A stretch of 64,000 nucleotides of DNA from Mesorhizobium sp. LHD-90 (GCF_030929505.1 NZ_JAVFVV010000004.1:124001-188000), one strand, 5' to 3'; positions 18,294 through 28,247 are shown, counted from the first letter of the stretch. The notes: generated by a model not told the origin, from the sequence alone. Numbers and translations are program-made.

Positions 18294-19553
18294 CTACCTC
18301 TTGAGATTGACGAGGACATCCATCAGGTCGGCCCCGGTCTGGAACACTTTCGAATTGGCCGTGTAGCTGCGCTGCGACTCGATCATGTTGGTGAGTTCTT
18401 CCGCCACGTCGACATTCGAGCTTTCGAGCGCGCCGGAGACGATCGCGCCGTATGTGCCTTCGCCGGCGAAGCCAACCTGCACCGAGCCCGACAATGTGCT
18501 TTCGGAGAAGACGTTGCCGGACAGGACGTTGAGCTGGTCCGGGCTCTGCACGCTGGCGAGCGGGATGCGGTAGAGGTCCTTGATCGAGCCGTCGCTGAAC
18601 TGCGCGAAGACGGTGCCGTCGCTGGCGATTTCCACCGTGTCGATCGTGCTCGGCCCCGAGCCGTCGATCTCGGCCTTGCTGACCGTGTAGTCCTTGCCGA
18701 GCTGGGTCATCTTGGCAAGGTCGAGCGTCAAGCTCTGCCCGCCGGGAACGGCAACGGTGATGTCCTTCGGGCTGGCCGCCGTAAGCTGGCCGGTGGTGCC
18801 GTCGAAGGAGAGCGTCTGCGTCGCCAGCGCCGGGCTGCTGTAGGGGAACGAGGTGTTCGCCGCAGCGTCGGCCTGGTTGTAGATGGTGACTTCCCAGGTG
18901 TTGCTGGCGGTCTTGGTGCTGTAGACGTCGAGCAGCACCTCGCGGCCGAGATTGTCGTAGGCGAGCAGCGAGGATTTCGCCGAGAATTTTGCCGTGGCGG
19001 CGTTCTGCGACGGCCGCTCGGCCGCAGGCACGATGTCGGCGCTGGCGGGGAGGTTGGCGCTGAAGATGCCGAGCCGGCTCGGCGCGGCGGTCGTCTCGTT
19101 GATCTTGACGCTGACGGCTTCGAGGCCACCGAAACCGTTGGCGTTGGCGCTGGGAATGCCGTTGGAGTAGCTGTAGCCCATCAACTGGAAACCGGCGGCG
19201 TTGACCAGCCGGCCCTCGTCGTCGGGCGTGAAGGCGCCGGCACGGGTCATGAAGGTCTGGCCGTCGGCGTCCTGGACAATGAAGAAGCCGTTGCCGTTGA
19301 TGGCGAGATCGTTGGACGAGGTGGTGAAGCGCAGGTCGCCCTGCTGCGAGATGGCGTTGCGCACCGTGGTGGTGACGCCGCCGGACGTATAGTTGCTGCC
19401 GGTGGTCGGTATGATCAGCGACGAGAATTCGGTGCTCGAGCGCTTGTAGCCGGTGGTGTTCGAATTGGCGATGTTGTCCGAGACGGAAGAAAGCCGGTTG
19501 GCCTGGGCATTCATGCCCGAGACGCCGGTGCGCATCATTCCATAAAGGCTCAT
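18294..19553 (-). CDS. flgE: Flagellar hook protein FlgE
   Basis: A 419-residue hook protein. The N-terminal basal-body motif (MRTGVSGMNAQANRLSSVSDNIANSNTTGYKRSS) and the C-terminal NVDVAEELTNMIESQRSYTANSKVFQTGADLMDVLVNLKR are diagnostic. GGAG precedes the ATG by about nine bases. The position directly after ftcR is conserved; in Brucella FtcR activates fliF, flgE and other hook genes. Confidence 0.95.
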   Translation of the reverse strand: MSLYGMMRTGVSGMNAQANRLSSVSDNIANSNTTGYKRSSTEFSSLIIPTTGSNYTSGGVTTTVRNAISQQGDLRFTTSSNDLAINGNGFFIVQDADGQTFMTRAGAFTPDDEGRLVNAAGFQLMGYSYSNGIPSANANGFGGLEAVSVKINETTAAPSRLGIFSANLPASADIVPAAERPSQNAATAKFSAKSSLLAYDNLGREVLLDVYSTKTASNTWEVTIYNQADAAANTSFPYSSPALATQTLSFDGTTGQLTAASPKDITVAVPGGQSLTLDLAKMTQLGKDYTVSKAEIDGSGPSTIDTVEIASDGTVFAQFSDGSIKDLYRIPLASVQSPDQLNVLSGNVFSESTLSGSVQVGFAGEGTYGAIVSGALESSNVDVAEELTNMIESQRSYTANSKVFQTGADLMDVLVNLKR

Positions 19554-19665
19554 CGGGAGGTCTCCTCATGATCCAGGCCGTTGGACCCGAGGGTAGCCAA
19601 TCTGTCTTGCGCGAGGCTGTCGGCGTGGCAGCGGCCCGCCGGCGCCTCCGGAACGGGCGCGGACA

Positions 19666-20334
19666 TCACACGACCAGCCGGTAGCCGAGGAACCGTTTCG
19701 AATCGATCGGATCGGCGCCCAGCCGCTCGCGCAGCTTCTTGCGCAGCTTGCTGATATGGCTTTCGACCACGTTCTCCTCGACCTCTTCGTCGAAAAGCCC
19801 GTAAATGGCGTTGAAGACCTGCGTCTTGGTCACGCGGCGGCCGCTGTTTGCCGCCAGATATTCGAGGATGCGGCGCTCGCGCCGCGGCAGCGGCAGCGGC
19901 ACACCATCGATCTCGGGATCCCGGCCATCCATGAAGATGCGCATGCGGCCGATCTCGGCCGGCTTGTGCTCGTCGCTGGCGCGGCGGCGGATGGCGGCGA
20001 TGCGCGCCAGGATCTCGCGGATGTGGACCGGCTTGCGGACGACGTCGTCGACGCCCGAGTCGAACAGCCGGAGCGTGTTTTCGAGCGAATGCTGTTCGCT
20101 GAGCGCGATGACCGGAGCGCCGGTGCGGTCGCGCAGGGCGCGCGGCAAGAGGTTTTCGCTGCCGCAGTCGCCGATCAGGAATGCCCTGACCGACTTCAAA
20201 TCCTCGTCGGGCGCGCTGGAAACCCACTCGCCGAACTCACCCGACCTGAAACCGGTGGTTGCCACGCCTTCTCGGTCAAAGAGTGAGGAATAACCTTCAG
20301 TGACGAGCTTGCGCTCGTCCACGATCACGATCAT
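19666..20334 (-). CDS. ftcR: Flagellar response regulator FtcR (Rem)
   Basis: A 222-residue OmpR-type regulator with a divergent receiver domain (starts [18 protein letters not shown]) and a winged-helix output domain ([32 protein letters not shown]...[13 protein letters not shown]...[11 protein letters not shown]). It corresponds to FtcR of Brucella and Rem of Sinorhizobium, class IB activators under VisNR that switch on flagellar genes. In the receiver the usual acidic phosphorylation pocket is partly changed (VDERKLV start, [10 protein letters not shown] loop), consistent with orphan, kinase-independent action. Gene lies between the transglycosylase and flgE, same strand. Confidence 0.93.
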   Translation of the reverse strand: MIVIVDERKLVTEGYSSLFDREGVATTGFRSGEFGEWVSSAPDEDLKSVRAFLIGDCGSENLLPRALRDRTGAPVIALSEQHSLENTLRLFDSGVDDVVRKPVHIREILARIAAIRRRASDEHKPAEIGRMRIFMDGRDPEIDGVPLPLPRRERRILEYLAANSGRRVTKTQVFNAIYGLFDEEVEENVVESHISKLRKKLRERLGADPIDSKRFLGYRLVV

Positions 20335-20546
20335 AGGCCCCCGCCTTTCGAATCATTCGCAGCGATTTGCGATTCAAGGCGTAATCGTGACCGCCACCCC
20401 GAAATATCACTATTTCTTGTGGATGGTTTCTTGGGAATGGATGCCCGTAAAAGTTGTTTCGCACTTGCAAGGTTGTATCGGAATCATCTCATATATGAAT
20501 GCGCGCAGGAGGGGGGACCGCCGTGTGGGCGCAGTCGGCCAGAGAG

Positions 20547-21152
20547 CTATCTATGGTTGCAAAACGAGCGGGCGTTCGACGTCCATTTGCCGAAGCCCGT
20601 GGCGACCATGTTGGCGATGACGCGGCAGACGTAGCGCTTCTGTGCCGGGTCGTTGTCCGGTCCGGCATGATAGCGCGCGACGGCCATCGACCAGGTGTCG
20701 TGCCGGGCATGTAGGCGGGCCAGGAAGCGGGCGGCGTAGTCGACATTCTTGCGCGGATCGAGCATGTCGGCGACGCTGGCGAAATGCTGCGAATGGTAGT
20801 GGTGGTTGATCTGCATGCAGCCGAGATCGATCAGCGTCTTGCCTTCGCCGCGCGCCTTGGCGAAGGCGGCCAGCGCCTGTCGCGGACTTTCGAGGAAGAC
20901 GGCTTTTCCCTCTATATTCAAGGCGTTGGGCTGAAGGCTCCCCTTGTTTCCGGTTTCCGTCAGCCCGACCGCGTAAAGGATGCCGACCGGTACGCCGTAG
21001 CGGTCGGCGGCGCGCAGGATCTCGGGCTCGCAGGGGTTGCCGGCGGCGGAAGCGACGCCTGTCGCGGCGGCGCTAGATGTAAAGGCCGCCGCTGCCGCGA
21101 TCAGCATCGCGCCGAGCCGTGCCGGCGAACACCGGCGAACCGTCTTCTTCAC
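20547..21152 (-). CDS. Secreted lytic transglycosylase (SLT domain)
   Basis: About 201 residues with a signal peptide (basic KKTVRR, then MLIAAAAAFTSSAAATGVASA) and a transglycosylase core: the catalytic Glu lies in YAVGLTETGNKGSLQPNALN, followed by LGCMQINHHYHSQHF and VARYHAGPDN. It probably opens peptidoglycan for the rod and pairs with the muramidase-less FlgJ. GTG at 21152 is selected because GGAGG lies five bases upstream; this makes it overlap the end of fliK by 80 bases in another frame. Earlier ATGs exist but lack a signal-peptide start. Confidence 0.85.
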   Translation of the reverse strand: MKKTVRRCSPARLGAMLIAAAAAFTSSAAATGVASAAGNPCEPEILRAADRYGVPVGILYAVGLTETGNKGSLQPNALNIEGKAVFLESPRQALAAFAKARGEGKTLIDLGCMQINHHYHSQHFASVADMLDPRKNVDYAARFLARLHARHDTWSMAVARYHAGPDNDPAQKRYVCRVIANMVATGFGKWTSNARSFCNHR

Positions 21153-23208
21153 TGCGCCCTCCATGATGGCCGCCCGACCGTTCGCCGCCGTCGCCTGGCG
21201 TACCGCCTGGCGGCTGGTCGCGGCCTTGCGGGAGGCCGGGCGGGGTAGCCGCATCGGCGCGCGCTGATGCATTTGATGCAATCAAAGATTGTATAACGGT
21301 GACCTGACCCACTTCGTAGCCCAGCGATCGGATTGCCTTTTCGATGACCTGCTCCTCACCCTTGAGACGGTCATGCGCCTCACGCGTGGCAACGCGGATT
21401 TCAACCTTCAATTGAGTTCCGGATATGCTCAAGGTAGCTGTCAACGCCCCCAGATGTTCGGGATTGAGCTGCAGCTCGAGCGTCCTCGGAGCAAGGGGTG
21501 CGAGAAGGGATGAGGGGTGTGTCGCCACTGCAACAGGCGCGGGCCGCCATGTCGGTTCCGTCAGGATCGCGGCGGTTAGCGCCAGCGCTGGGGAGGGCTG
21601 CTGAGCTGGCGGAACGGCGGGCCTCGCCGTGGCGGCTGCCGCCAGGAGTTGCAGCGCCGGTTCCGTTTTGGCCGACGCGTCAGGCTGGGCGATGTGCTCG
21701 TCGGCAGGCTCATCCGGATGAACGCCCGTTCCATCCGCCGGCGCTGCTGCGAGCTCCAGCGGCCCGGCGCCGTCCTGAAGCTGGTCTGCGCCGGGAGACG
21801 GACCCGCCGCCGACGAATGTTTGGTCCAAAGGACGCTGGCGACGAGCGTGCGCGAGCGCTCAGGCCCGGCGGCCGAGGGGCGTGGGGGCTGCGGGATTGA
21901 CGCGGCCGCACCGGAGAGCGTGTCATGCTGCTGCACCGGCTGGCGCGTTGCGGTTTCCGCCGCGGGCCGGCGCGTCGCATACCGCGCCACGGCGGCGGTC
22001 AATTCGGAAGAGAAGGAGCGGTCGCCATCGCCGGGAGCAACGGTCCGCGACGGTTGTGAGGGTTCGGATGTGCGGCCGATGGCCGGGCCGGGACCCTGTA
22101 CCTTCGCAGATCTTGGCGTGAAATCAGGGCGGCCATCCGACAGGTCCACGTCTGAAATGACGATGGCGGATGGAACTTGTGCCTGGTTGCCTTGTGGCTG
22201 GGCTGTGGTCGACGTCGGCGTCCCTGGGCCCGCCGGGGCCGGTTTTGCAGTTGTCGACGGGTTGTCGCCAGCCGGTGCGGCGCCCACCTGCCGGCGGGGC
22301 GTCCCGGCGTCGCGCGAAAGCGGCGTTTCGCCCTCCGTTGGCGTTCTGACAGACGCGCGCGCGTCTGTCGCTTCGCTGCGGGATCGGACTGCCGGCGGGA
22401 GGCCGCGCCCGATGGCCGCGACGGCGCTTCCCGGAGGGGCCGCAGACGCGGACGCTTCTGCGGGACCAGGCGAAGTCGACGCCGCCGGGATCGAAGGCCG
22501 GTCGGAAACGGGGCGTGTGGAGGAGGCGTCATCGCCCGACGTCGTCGCGCTGCCGATGGCTGCAGCGCGGGCGTGCCGATCAGCCTTGTCGGGAACGGCA
22601 TGCCGGACATCGGGTGCGACGGTTTTGCCCTGGTTTGCGGGTGCCTTCAACGCACCGTCGGACGCCGGGAGCGGTGCGCCGGGCAAGGAGGTGGATTCGG
22701 CTGCATCCGCAACCGCATCGGGTGATGCGGCCCGCGCGGATTCCACTGTCGCGGACCCCAGAGGCGCGGACTGCGCGGGTAGAGGCGCGAGGGACGGCGG
22801 CACCGGCGCGGTAAGGGCAGGTGCGGGGGGAACGGACACCGGGACATCGGCTGCGTGCGGATCCTGCCGACGATCCTCGTCACCGGCGTCGGTTTCCCTT
22901 TCTGCGACATCGGCCTTGTATCGCCCGGAGGCAGCAGCGGCGGGGAGAGGATGGGGCTGTCCAGTGCTTTCCGGGTCCGCGGCGATCGGCGTTTTGAGTT
23001 CCTCGGCATGCGGCGGGCTTTTGTCGCCGGCGGATGTAGCATGGGCCGCAACGGCCGCGCCTTCTGCATTCGCTGACGAGCTTTTCGCCTGCGCTTCGGT
23101 TTGCCGGACGAAGTGCGAGAAGGCACCCGCGTCGTCGCGCCGCGCCGGACCGCCGTGCCTGGTGGGTTTCGCCAAAGGCGAAGCAGGGGCGATGTTGCTG
23201 GTCTTCAA
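21073..23208 (-). CDS. fliK: Flagellar hook-length control protein FliK
   Basis: A 711-residue protein, large for FliK. About 560 residues of low-complexity Pro/Ala/Ser-rich sequence, suited to act as a flexible molecular ruler, precede the conserved C-terminal hook-length domain (LELQLNPEHLGALTATLSISGTQLKVEI...LIEKAIRSLGYEV-like). In rhizobia this gene, once called motD, follows motC. It overlaps motC by four bases at its start and the transglycosylase at its end. Confidence 0.9.
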   Translation of the reverse strand: MKTSNIAPASPLAKPTRHGGPARRDDAGAFSHFVRQTEAQAKSSSANAEGAAVAAHATSAGDKSPPHAEELKTPIAADPESTGQPHPLPAAAASGRYKADVAERETDAGDEDRRQDPHAADVPVSVPPAPALTAPVPPSLAPLPAQSAPLGSATVESARAASPDAVADAAESTSLPGAPLPASDGALKAPANQGKTVAPDVRHAVPDKADRHARAAAIGSATTSGDDASSTRPVSDRPSIPAASTSPGPAEASASAAPPGSAVAAIGRGLPPAVRSRSEATDARASVRTPTEGETPLSRDAGTPRRQVGAAPAGDNPSTTAKPAPAGPGTPTSTTAQPQGNQAQVPSAIVISDVDLSDGRPDFTPRSAKVQGPGPAIGRTSEPSQPSRTVAPGDGDRSFSSELTAAVARYATRRPAAETATRQPVQQHDTLSGAAASIPQPPRPSAAGPERSRTLVASVLWTKHSSAAGPSPGADQLQDGAGPLELAAAPADGTGVHPDEPADEHIAQPDASAKTEPALQLLAAAATARPAVPPAQQPSPALALTAAILTEPTWRPAPVAVATHPSSLLAPLAPRTLELQLNPEHLGALTATLSISGTQLKVEIRVATREAHDRLKGEEQVIEKAIRSLGYEVGQVTVIQSLIASNASARADAATPPGLPQGRDQPPGGTPGDGGERSGGHHGGRSEEDGSPVFAGTARRDADRGSGGLYI

Positions 23209-24680
23209 TCCTCGGCTCCCGACAGCAAGGCATCGATCTCGGCAAGCTTCTTGCGCCCTTCAGCCATCGTCATGTCGACAGCATCGGCGGGTTTCGCCGC
23301 ATCCGGGCTTTTGGCTATGGCGGGAGCGGCGGCCGCATGGTCCTCGGTGGGCTCTTCGGCCTGGGCTGCGGCGCGCCGCGTGCCAGGCTCGGCCGCCAGT
23401 GCTTGCGCCTGCTCAACCGGTGCATCGTCGCCGTCAGGCGCCGGGTCCGCGGGCGGCTGGGCGGGCGCCTCGACCACCTGCGGCAAGGTCTCGCCGGGCG
23501 AAGCAGCCCGGTTCGGCGCGCTGCCTTCGGGCTCGGGACCGCGCTCGATAGATTGGGACGCGCCTTCGCCCGGCGCCGTCGCGGCGGGTCCTTTCGCGTC
23601 AGCCGCCGGTGGCGAGGGGGGCGCCAACGCCGCGGGCGTCCTGACGATGCCCTCGCTGACAGCCAGCACCGCATCGAGCAGTTCGCGGTCGCCGTCCGAC
23701 AGTTTTCCCCGGTCGATGCGTGAAATGCGCTGGCGGATCGCCTCCGTCGGTTCCTCGGCCACGCCGGTGAGGCTGGTGTAGAGCAGGAGGCGCGGGTCCG
23801 TCTCGTGGCTTTCGGGCACGATCACCGATTCCGCCTTGGAGGCGGCGTATTTGGACAAGGCGACATGGCCCTCGATCACGGCGCGGCGGGCGATGCGCAG
23901 ATAGATCACCTTGCGCTGCTCGGGGTTCATAAGGAGCGTGACGGCGTCCACCGAGGAGAGGTCCAGCCGGTCGTTCAGTTTGATCACGCCCGCGACCAGT
24001 GCGTCGGCGAACTGGCTGGCATAGGGGGAACGGATGTAGCCGCGCGCATATTGGTCGATGGCGCGCAGGAAGCGCTCCGGGTCCTCGACGCTCGCGGCCA
24101 GCGATATGGAGCGGCGCAGTGCAGCCTCCTCGACCAGCGTGCCGGGCGACAGCAGCCGCGCCTGGTCGAGCAGCTTCAGCGCGCCGTTGGGATCCTCGAG
24201 CGAAGCGAGGGAACCTTTCAGCAGCGCGATGAAGGCGCCGATCTCGGCCGGCTCCGCCATCGGATCGATCGGCCGCAGCGCGCCGGCGGCGTTGCGCGTG
24301 CCGCCGTTGAGATAACCCAGGATGCCGGCGGCGATGCGGCTGTCGCGCTCGCCGAGATGCAGCCTGAGCAGGATCGATTTCAGCGTCGCCGGGTTTCCGC
24401 CGCTCATGGCGTAGACCAGCATCGCCTGGAGATTGGCCGGTTGCATGAGTTCGGCAGCGCTGGCCTCGCGCAGCCGCGCATCGATCATCTCCAGCAGCCG
24501 CCGCTGGATCGGCAGCGCCGCGTGGTCTCCGACGGCGACGCGGTCCTGCACATGCTGGAGCGAGCGCACCATCTGGTAGGGCGCCAGATCCGGCGCGCCG
24601 TCAGTCGGCTGCGCGACGGCCGCCGGCGCGCCGAGCAGGCACCCGGCCAGCAGGCCGGCGGCGGTCGCCAGAAACCTCAT
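23205..24680 (-). CDS. motC: Periplasmic motility protein MotC
   Basis: A 491-residue exported protein: signal peptide FLATAAGLLAGCLLGAPAAVAQ, then the family region starting APYQMVRSLQHVQDRVAVGD and a helical repeat-like body, then a disordered Pro/Ala-rich tail from about residue 350. MotC is specific to rhizobia and relatives; it binds MotB in the periplasm and is needed for rotation. Overlaps motB and fliK by four bases each, so motB-motC-fliK are coupled. Confidence 0.93.
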   Translation of the reverse strand: MRFLATAAGLLAGCLLGAPAAVAQPTDGAPDLAPYQMVRSLQHVQDRVAVGDHAALPIQRRLLEMIDARLREASAAELMQPANLQAMLVYAMSGGNPATLKSILLRLHLGERDSRIAAGILGYLNGGTRNAAGALRPIDPMAEPAEIGAFIALLKGSLASLEDPNGALKLLDQARLLSPGTLVEEAALRRSISLAASVEDPERFLRAIDQYARGYIRSPYASQFADALVAGVIKLNDRLDLSSVDAVTLLMNPEQRKVIYLRIARRAVIEGHVALSKYAASKAESVIVPESHETDPRLLLYTSLTGVAEEPTEAIRQRISRIDRGKLSDGDRELLDAVLAVSEGIVRTPAALAPPSPPAADAKGPAATAPGEGASQSIERGPEPEGSAPNRAASPGETLPQVVEAPAQPPADPAPDGDDAPVEQAQALAAEPGTRRAAAQAEEPTEDHAAAAPAIAKSPDAAKPADAVDMTMAEGRKKLAEIDALLSGAED

Positions 24681-25921
24681 CCGCCGATCTCGAGCAGGAT
24701 TTCGATGCGGCGGTTGACTGCCGCCAGCGGATTGGCGGGGTCCTTCGGCTTGCGGTCGGCAAAGCCGGCCACTTCGGTGACGCGCTTTTCGTCGAGGCCG
24801 GCGCGCACCAGCATGTAGTAGGCCGAATGCGCGCGCGCGGTGGACAGCCGCCAGTTGTCGTAGCCGTTGCCCTTGTAGGGGCGGGCGTCGGTGTGGCCGC
24901 TGAGGGTGACCGTGCCCTTCTGCCTGCCGATCGCCTGGCTGATCTTTTCCATGGCGAGCACCAGCTCGCGGCGTGGCATGGCCGAGCCGATCTCGAACAT
25001 CCCGAATTCGAGCTGGTCGGTGACGGAGACCTGCACGCCCTTGTCGGTGGCCACCACCGAAATTCCGTCCTTCATCTTGTCGTTTGGCAGAAGTTCCTCT
25101 GCCAGTTCGCGGCGGATCTGGTCGGCGGCCTTCTCTGCCGCCGGCGTCGGTTCCGGTTTCTCCCGCGGCGCAGGCTCCGCCGGTTTCGCCGTGGTCCCGG
25201 CATCGGCTTTCGGAGCGGCGGCGGGCGGGGTCTTTTCCGCCCGCGGCTGTTCAATGGCGTTGCGAGCAGAAGTTTCGCCGCCCGCGTCCGGCCTCGCGGC
25301 CGCCTCGGTCCCGGGGCTGCCGTCCTCGGTGCGCCGCGGCTCGGCACTGGCCTCGGCCTCGTTCGGCAGCGCAACCTGCTGCGACCAGAAATCCGGCGCG
25401 AACGGGTCGCGGTAAGCCTCGCCGCCCGAAGCGCCCGTCGCCGGCCCGGCCACCTGCGCGCCGCCGTCGCCGTTCTCGCTGATGTTCTGCTTGATGCCGG
25501 TGTCGGAGGCGATCTCGGCCAGCACGGCGTAGGGGTCGGAGAAAAGCTTCTCGTCGGCCTCCTTCTTGATCTCGGAGCTCTGCACGGTGCCTTCTTTGGT
25601 CGACGGGCCGGCCTCGGCCTCGCCGCCCTCGGAATTCTTCTCCGTCTCGCTGCCCACCTGTTCGGAGCCGTCGCCCTCGTCCCCGATGCTTCTGCGGCCG
25701 GCGTTGCGGTCGACCAGCTTGACCGGGTTGAAATAGCTGGCGACCGCTACCCTTGTCTCCTCGTTCGAGGCGTTGATCAGCCACATGACCAGGAAGAAGC
25801 ACATCATGGCGGTCATGAAATCGGCGAAAGCGATCTTCCAGACACCGCCATGATGGTCGTCGTCGTGGTCGCCGTGGCCGCGCCGGACGATGACGATCTC
25901 GTGCGGGGAATCGGCGCTCAT
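24677..25921 (-). CDS. motB: Flagellar stator protein MotB
   Basis: A 414-residue stator subunit. The single membrane helix has the proton-binding Asp (IAFADFMTAMMCFFLVMWLI, Asp34), the middle is a long Glu/Ala/Pro-rich linker, and the C-terminus is an OmpA-like peptidoglycan-binding domain (LSGHTDARPYKGNGYDNWRL...VAGFADRKP...VNRRIEI). The N-terminus is unusual in its His/Asp cluster HGDHDDDHHGG. The ATG overlaps the fliH stop (ATGA), with GGAG upstream. motA is far away at 42910. Confidence 0.95.
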   Translation of the reverse strand: MSADSPHEIVIVRRGHGDHDDDHHGGVWKIAFADFMTAMMCFFLVMWLINASNEETRVAVASYFNPVKLVDRNAGRRSIGDEGDGSEQVGSETEKNSEGGEAEAGPSTKEGTVQSSEIKKEADEKLFSDPYAVLAEIASDTGIKQNISENGDGGAQVAGPATGASGGEAYRDPFAPDFWSQQVALPNEAEASAEPRRTEDGSPGTEAAARPDAGGETSARNAIEQPRAEKTPPAAAPKADAGTTAKPAEPAPREKPEPTPAAEKAADQIRRELAEELLPNDKMKDGISVVATDKGVQVSVTDQLEFGMFEIGSAMPRRELVLAMEKISQAIGRQKGTVTLSGHTDARPYKGNGYDNWRLSTARAHSAYYMLVRAGLDEKRVTEVAGFADRKPKDPANPLAAVNRRIEILLEIGG

Positions 25922-26541
25922 TCGAGAATCTCCGACAGCACGCCGGACCATTCGCCCAGCCGGGTCTCGAAGACGGCGCCGTCGATGGCTACGGAGAGGT
26001 CGAAGCCGTCGGTCTCGATATGGTGCAGGTTGGCGGCGCGGCCCGCCAGCGCCTGGCTCAGTCCCTCGAACAGCGATCGCGGGCCGCGCACCTCAATGCG
26101 CAGGCTGTCGGCGTCGCGTAGCGCGGCGTCGATCGACCGGGCGAGACTTTCGATGGAGCGGCGGCGCAGGTCGTCGGCCAGCACGCCGCCGAGGATGCGC
26201 GCGACCGTCGCCGACACATGTTCGCCGACGCCGCGCTCCAGTTCGGTGAGCCGCGTGGCGATGGCCGTCGCGGCGTCCTCGCCCAGCCGGTGCGACAGCG
26301 CCTCGATCTCTTCCGCGTGGGTCCGCCGCTCGGCAAGCAGCGCCGCCTCGTGCTCGACCGCCAGCCGCATCGCCAGCGCCTGCTCGGCGCGCTCGACCTC
26401 GGCGCGCACGATCGCGTCGACATCGACCTGCGGCGGCTGCGGAGCCGGCGAAGGGGGAGCGGGAGCGCGCGGCGTGCCTGGCGCGGGCGCGGCTGGCGCT
26501 CCGAAATCCGGCAGGGCATCGATCAGTCTGAGGGCCGCCAT
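25918..26541 (-). CDS. fliH: FliH-like flagellar assembly protein
   Basis: A 207-residue protein with a Pro/Ala-rich N-terminus, a long charged coiled coil (residues 40-100, EVERAEQALAMRLAVEHEAALL) and a C-terminal domain (SIESLARSIDAALRDADSLRIEVRGPRSLFEGL...DLSVAIDGAVFETRLGEW) matching the FliH/SctL fold, which binds and regulates FliI and docks on FliN. Placed between fliF and motB. Sequence identity to enteric FliH is low, so the name rests on architecture and context. Confidence 0.8.
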   Translation of the reverse strand: MAALRLIDALPDFGAPAAPAPGTPRAPAPPSPAPQPPQVDVDAIVRAEVERAEQALAMRLAVEHEAALLAERRTHAEEIEALSHRLGEDAATAIATRLTELERGVGEHVSATVARILGGVLADDLRRRSIESLARSIDAALRDADSLRIEVRGPRSLFEGLSQALAGRAANLHHIETDGFDLSVAIDGAVFETRLGEWSGVLSEILE

Positions 26542-26545
26542 CGGA

Positions 26546-28183
26546 TCAGCCCGCCGCTTCCGGCGCGGCCCATTTGCGCAGGATCAGCGCGGTGCGCTCC
26601 TCGTTCAAGTCGACCATGCGCGCCAGCCGCTCCTGCGGCGCGGGCTTCAGCTTCTGGCGCAGATCGTCGAGCGGCGTCGTCGCGCTGGACCGGCCGGGCA
26701 GGGCGGTGACCTCGGCGCCGGCGCTTTCCGGATTGGGCAGCGAGCGCTGCACCTCGTCGAAGGACGGGCCGGCGAGCGCCGGCGCGCCGGCCGGCCTCTG
26801 TAGCGCGGCGACCATCGGGCGCAGGCCGAAGAAGGCGAGCAGGAACACCACCGCAATGAAAGCGCCGGCATTGATCATCGTGCCGGTATGCCGACCGATC
26901 GAATCCATGATGCCCGGGCCGGCGATCTCGCTGCCGTCCAGCCCGTCAATGAATTCCACTGCCGAGACGTTCAGCTTGTCGCCGCGCGCCTCGTCCAGCC
27001 CGGCGGCCGAGGCGACGACCTTCTGGATGTCGGCGATGCGTTCGGCGACCTTGTCCGGCGTCGCACCCTCGCCGAGGATCGCGGCCAACCGCTGCTGGTT
27101 GACCACGACCGCGATGGACAGCTTCGTCAACGTGTAGCCGTTGCTGGTGGTCGAGATGCGTTTGGAGTTCATCTCGTAGTTGGTGGTTTCTTCCTTGCGC
27201 TCGCTCTGCTCGGAGGATTGCGGACCGGCGGTGATCGGCGCCTCGGTTTCGGGCAAATTCTGGTCGACGGAGGCCGGCGCGGCCGCCGATTGCTGGCTGG
27301 TGTTCTCGTTGGAGCGCACCACCTGGACCGAGCGCTCGACCCGCGATTCCGGATCGAAGATCGTCTCCTCCGACTGGCGCATGTCGGTGTTGACGTCTGC
27401 CTTGACGCTGGCGCGGAAATTTTCCGGCCCCAGATAGGGGGCGAGCGCGCGGCGGATGTTGTCCTCGATCTGCAGCTCGACATTGCGCTCGACGCCGAGC
27501 GAGCGACTGGCGCTGGAATTGGTGGGATCGTCGCCGGCAGCCAACAGCGTGCCGCTGGAATCGAGCACGGTGACCTTTTCCACGCCGAGCCCGGGCACCG
27601 CGGCGGCGACCAGGTAGCGGATGGCGCTGGCGCTCTTGGCGGCGTCCAGATCGGCAGCGCGGATGACGACGGAAGCGGAAGGCTGCTGCTCGTCGCGGCG
27701 GAAGGAGGCGCGCTCGGACATGACCAGGTGCACGCGCGCGGCCTTGATGCCGTTGATCGACTGGATGGTGCGGGCGATCTCGCCCTCGAGCGCGCGCACG
27801 CGCGTCACCTGCTGCATGAAGGAGGTGAGGCCGAGCGAGCCGACATTGTCGAACAACTCGTAGCCGGCATTGGCGCTGGTCGGCAGGCCTTTTTCAGCCA
27901 GCAGCATGCGCGCGGCGGCCGTCCTGCCGGCGGGAACGAGCACTGTGGTGCCGTCGGAGGCGACGTCGAACGCAATGCCGGCTTCGCCCAGTACCAGGCC
28001 GATCTGGTTCACGTCGGAGCGCTCCAGGCCGACATAGAGCGTCTCGAAGGCCGGCCGGTTGAGATAGATCGAGGCGACGGCCAGCACGGAGAGCACCAGC
28101 GCCGTGACCCCGCCCATGATGGCGAGGCGGCGCGGGCCGAAAGCCTGCAGGTTGGCAACGATCTTCTGGAGTTGCTCGGGCAC
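26546..28183 (-). CDS. fliF: Flagellar MS-ring protein FliF
   Basis: A 545-residue MS-ring protein with the two membrane helices (near residues 18-40 and about 440-465), ring-building motif domains (FETLYVGLERSDVNQIGLVLGEAGI; LERNVELQIEDNIRRAL region) and the FliG-binding C-terminus (ARMVDLNEERTALILRKW). First gene of the fliF-fliH-motB-motC-fliK unit, behind a flagellin terminator. Confidence 0.96.
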   Translation of the reverse strand: MPEQLQKIVANLQAFGPRRLAIMGGVTALVLSVLAVASIYLNRPAFETLYVGLERSDVNQIGLVLGEAGIAFDVASDGTTVLVPAGRTAAARMLLAEKGLPTSANAGYELFDNVGSLGLTSFMQQVTRVRALEGEIARTIQSINGIKAARVHLVMSERASFRRDEQQPSASVVIRAADLDAAKSASAIRYLVAAAVPGLGVEKVTVLDSSGTLLAAGDDPTNSSASRSLGVERNVELQIEDNIRRALAPYLGPENFRASVKADVNTDMRQSEETIFDPESRVERSVQVVRSNENTSQQSAAAPASVDQNLPETEAPITAGPQSSEQSERKEETTNYEMNSKRISTTSNGYTLTKLSIAVVVNQQRLAAILGEGATPDKVAERIADIQKVVASAAGLDEARGDKLNVSAVEFIDGLDGSEIAGPGIMDSIGRHTGTMINAGAFIAVVFLLAFFGLRPMVAALQRPAGAPALAGPSFDEVQRSLPNPESAGAEVTALPGRSSATTPLDDLRQKLKPAPQERLARMVDLNEERTALILRKWAAPEAAG

Positions 28184-28247
28184 GGATCACGGCTCCACAC
28201 GGCTTTCCGGGGCAGAGCCTAACGATCGAAGCTTGTGCGAGGATGAA

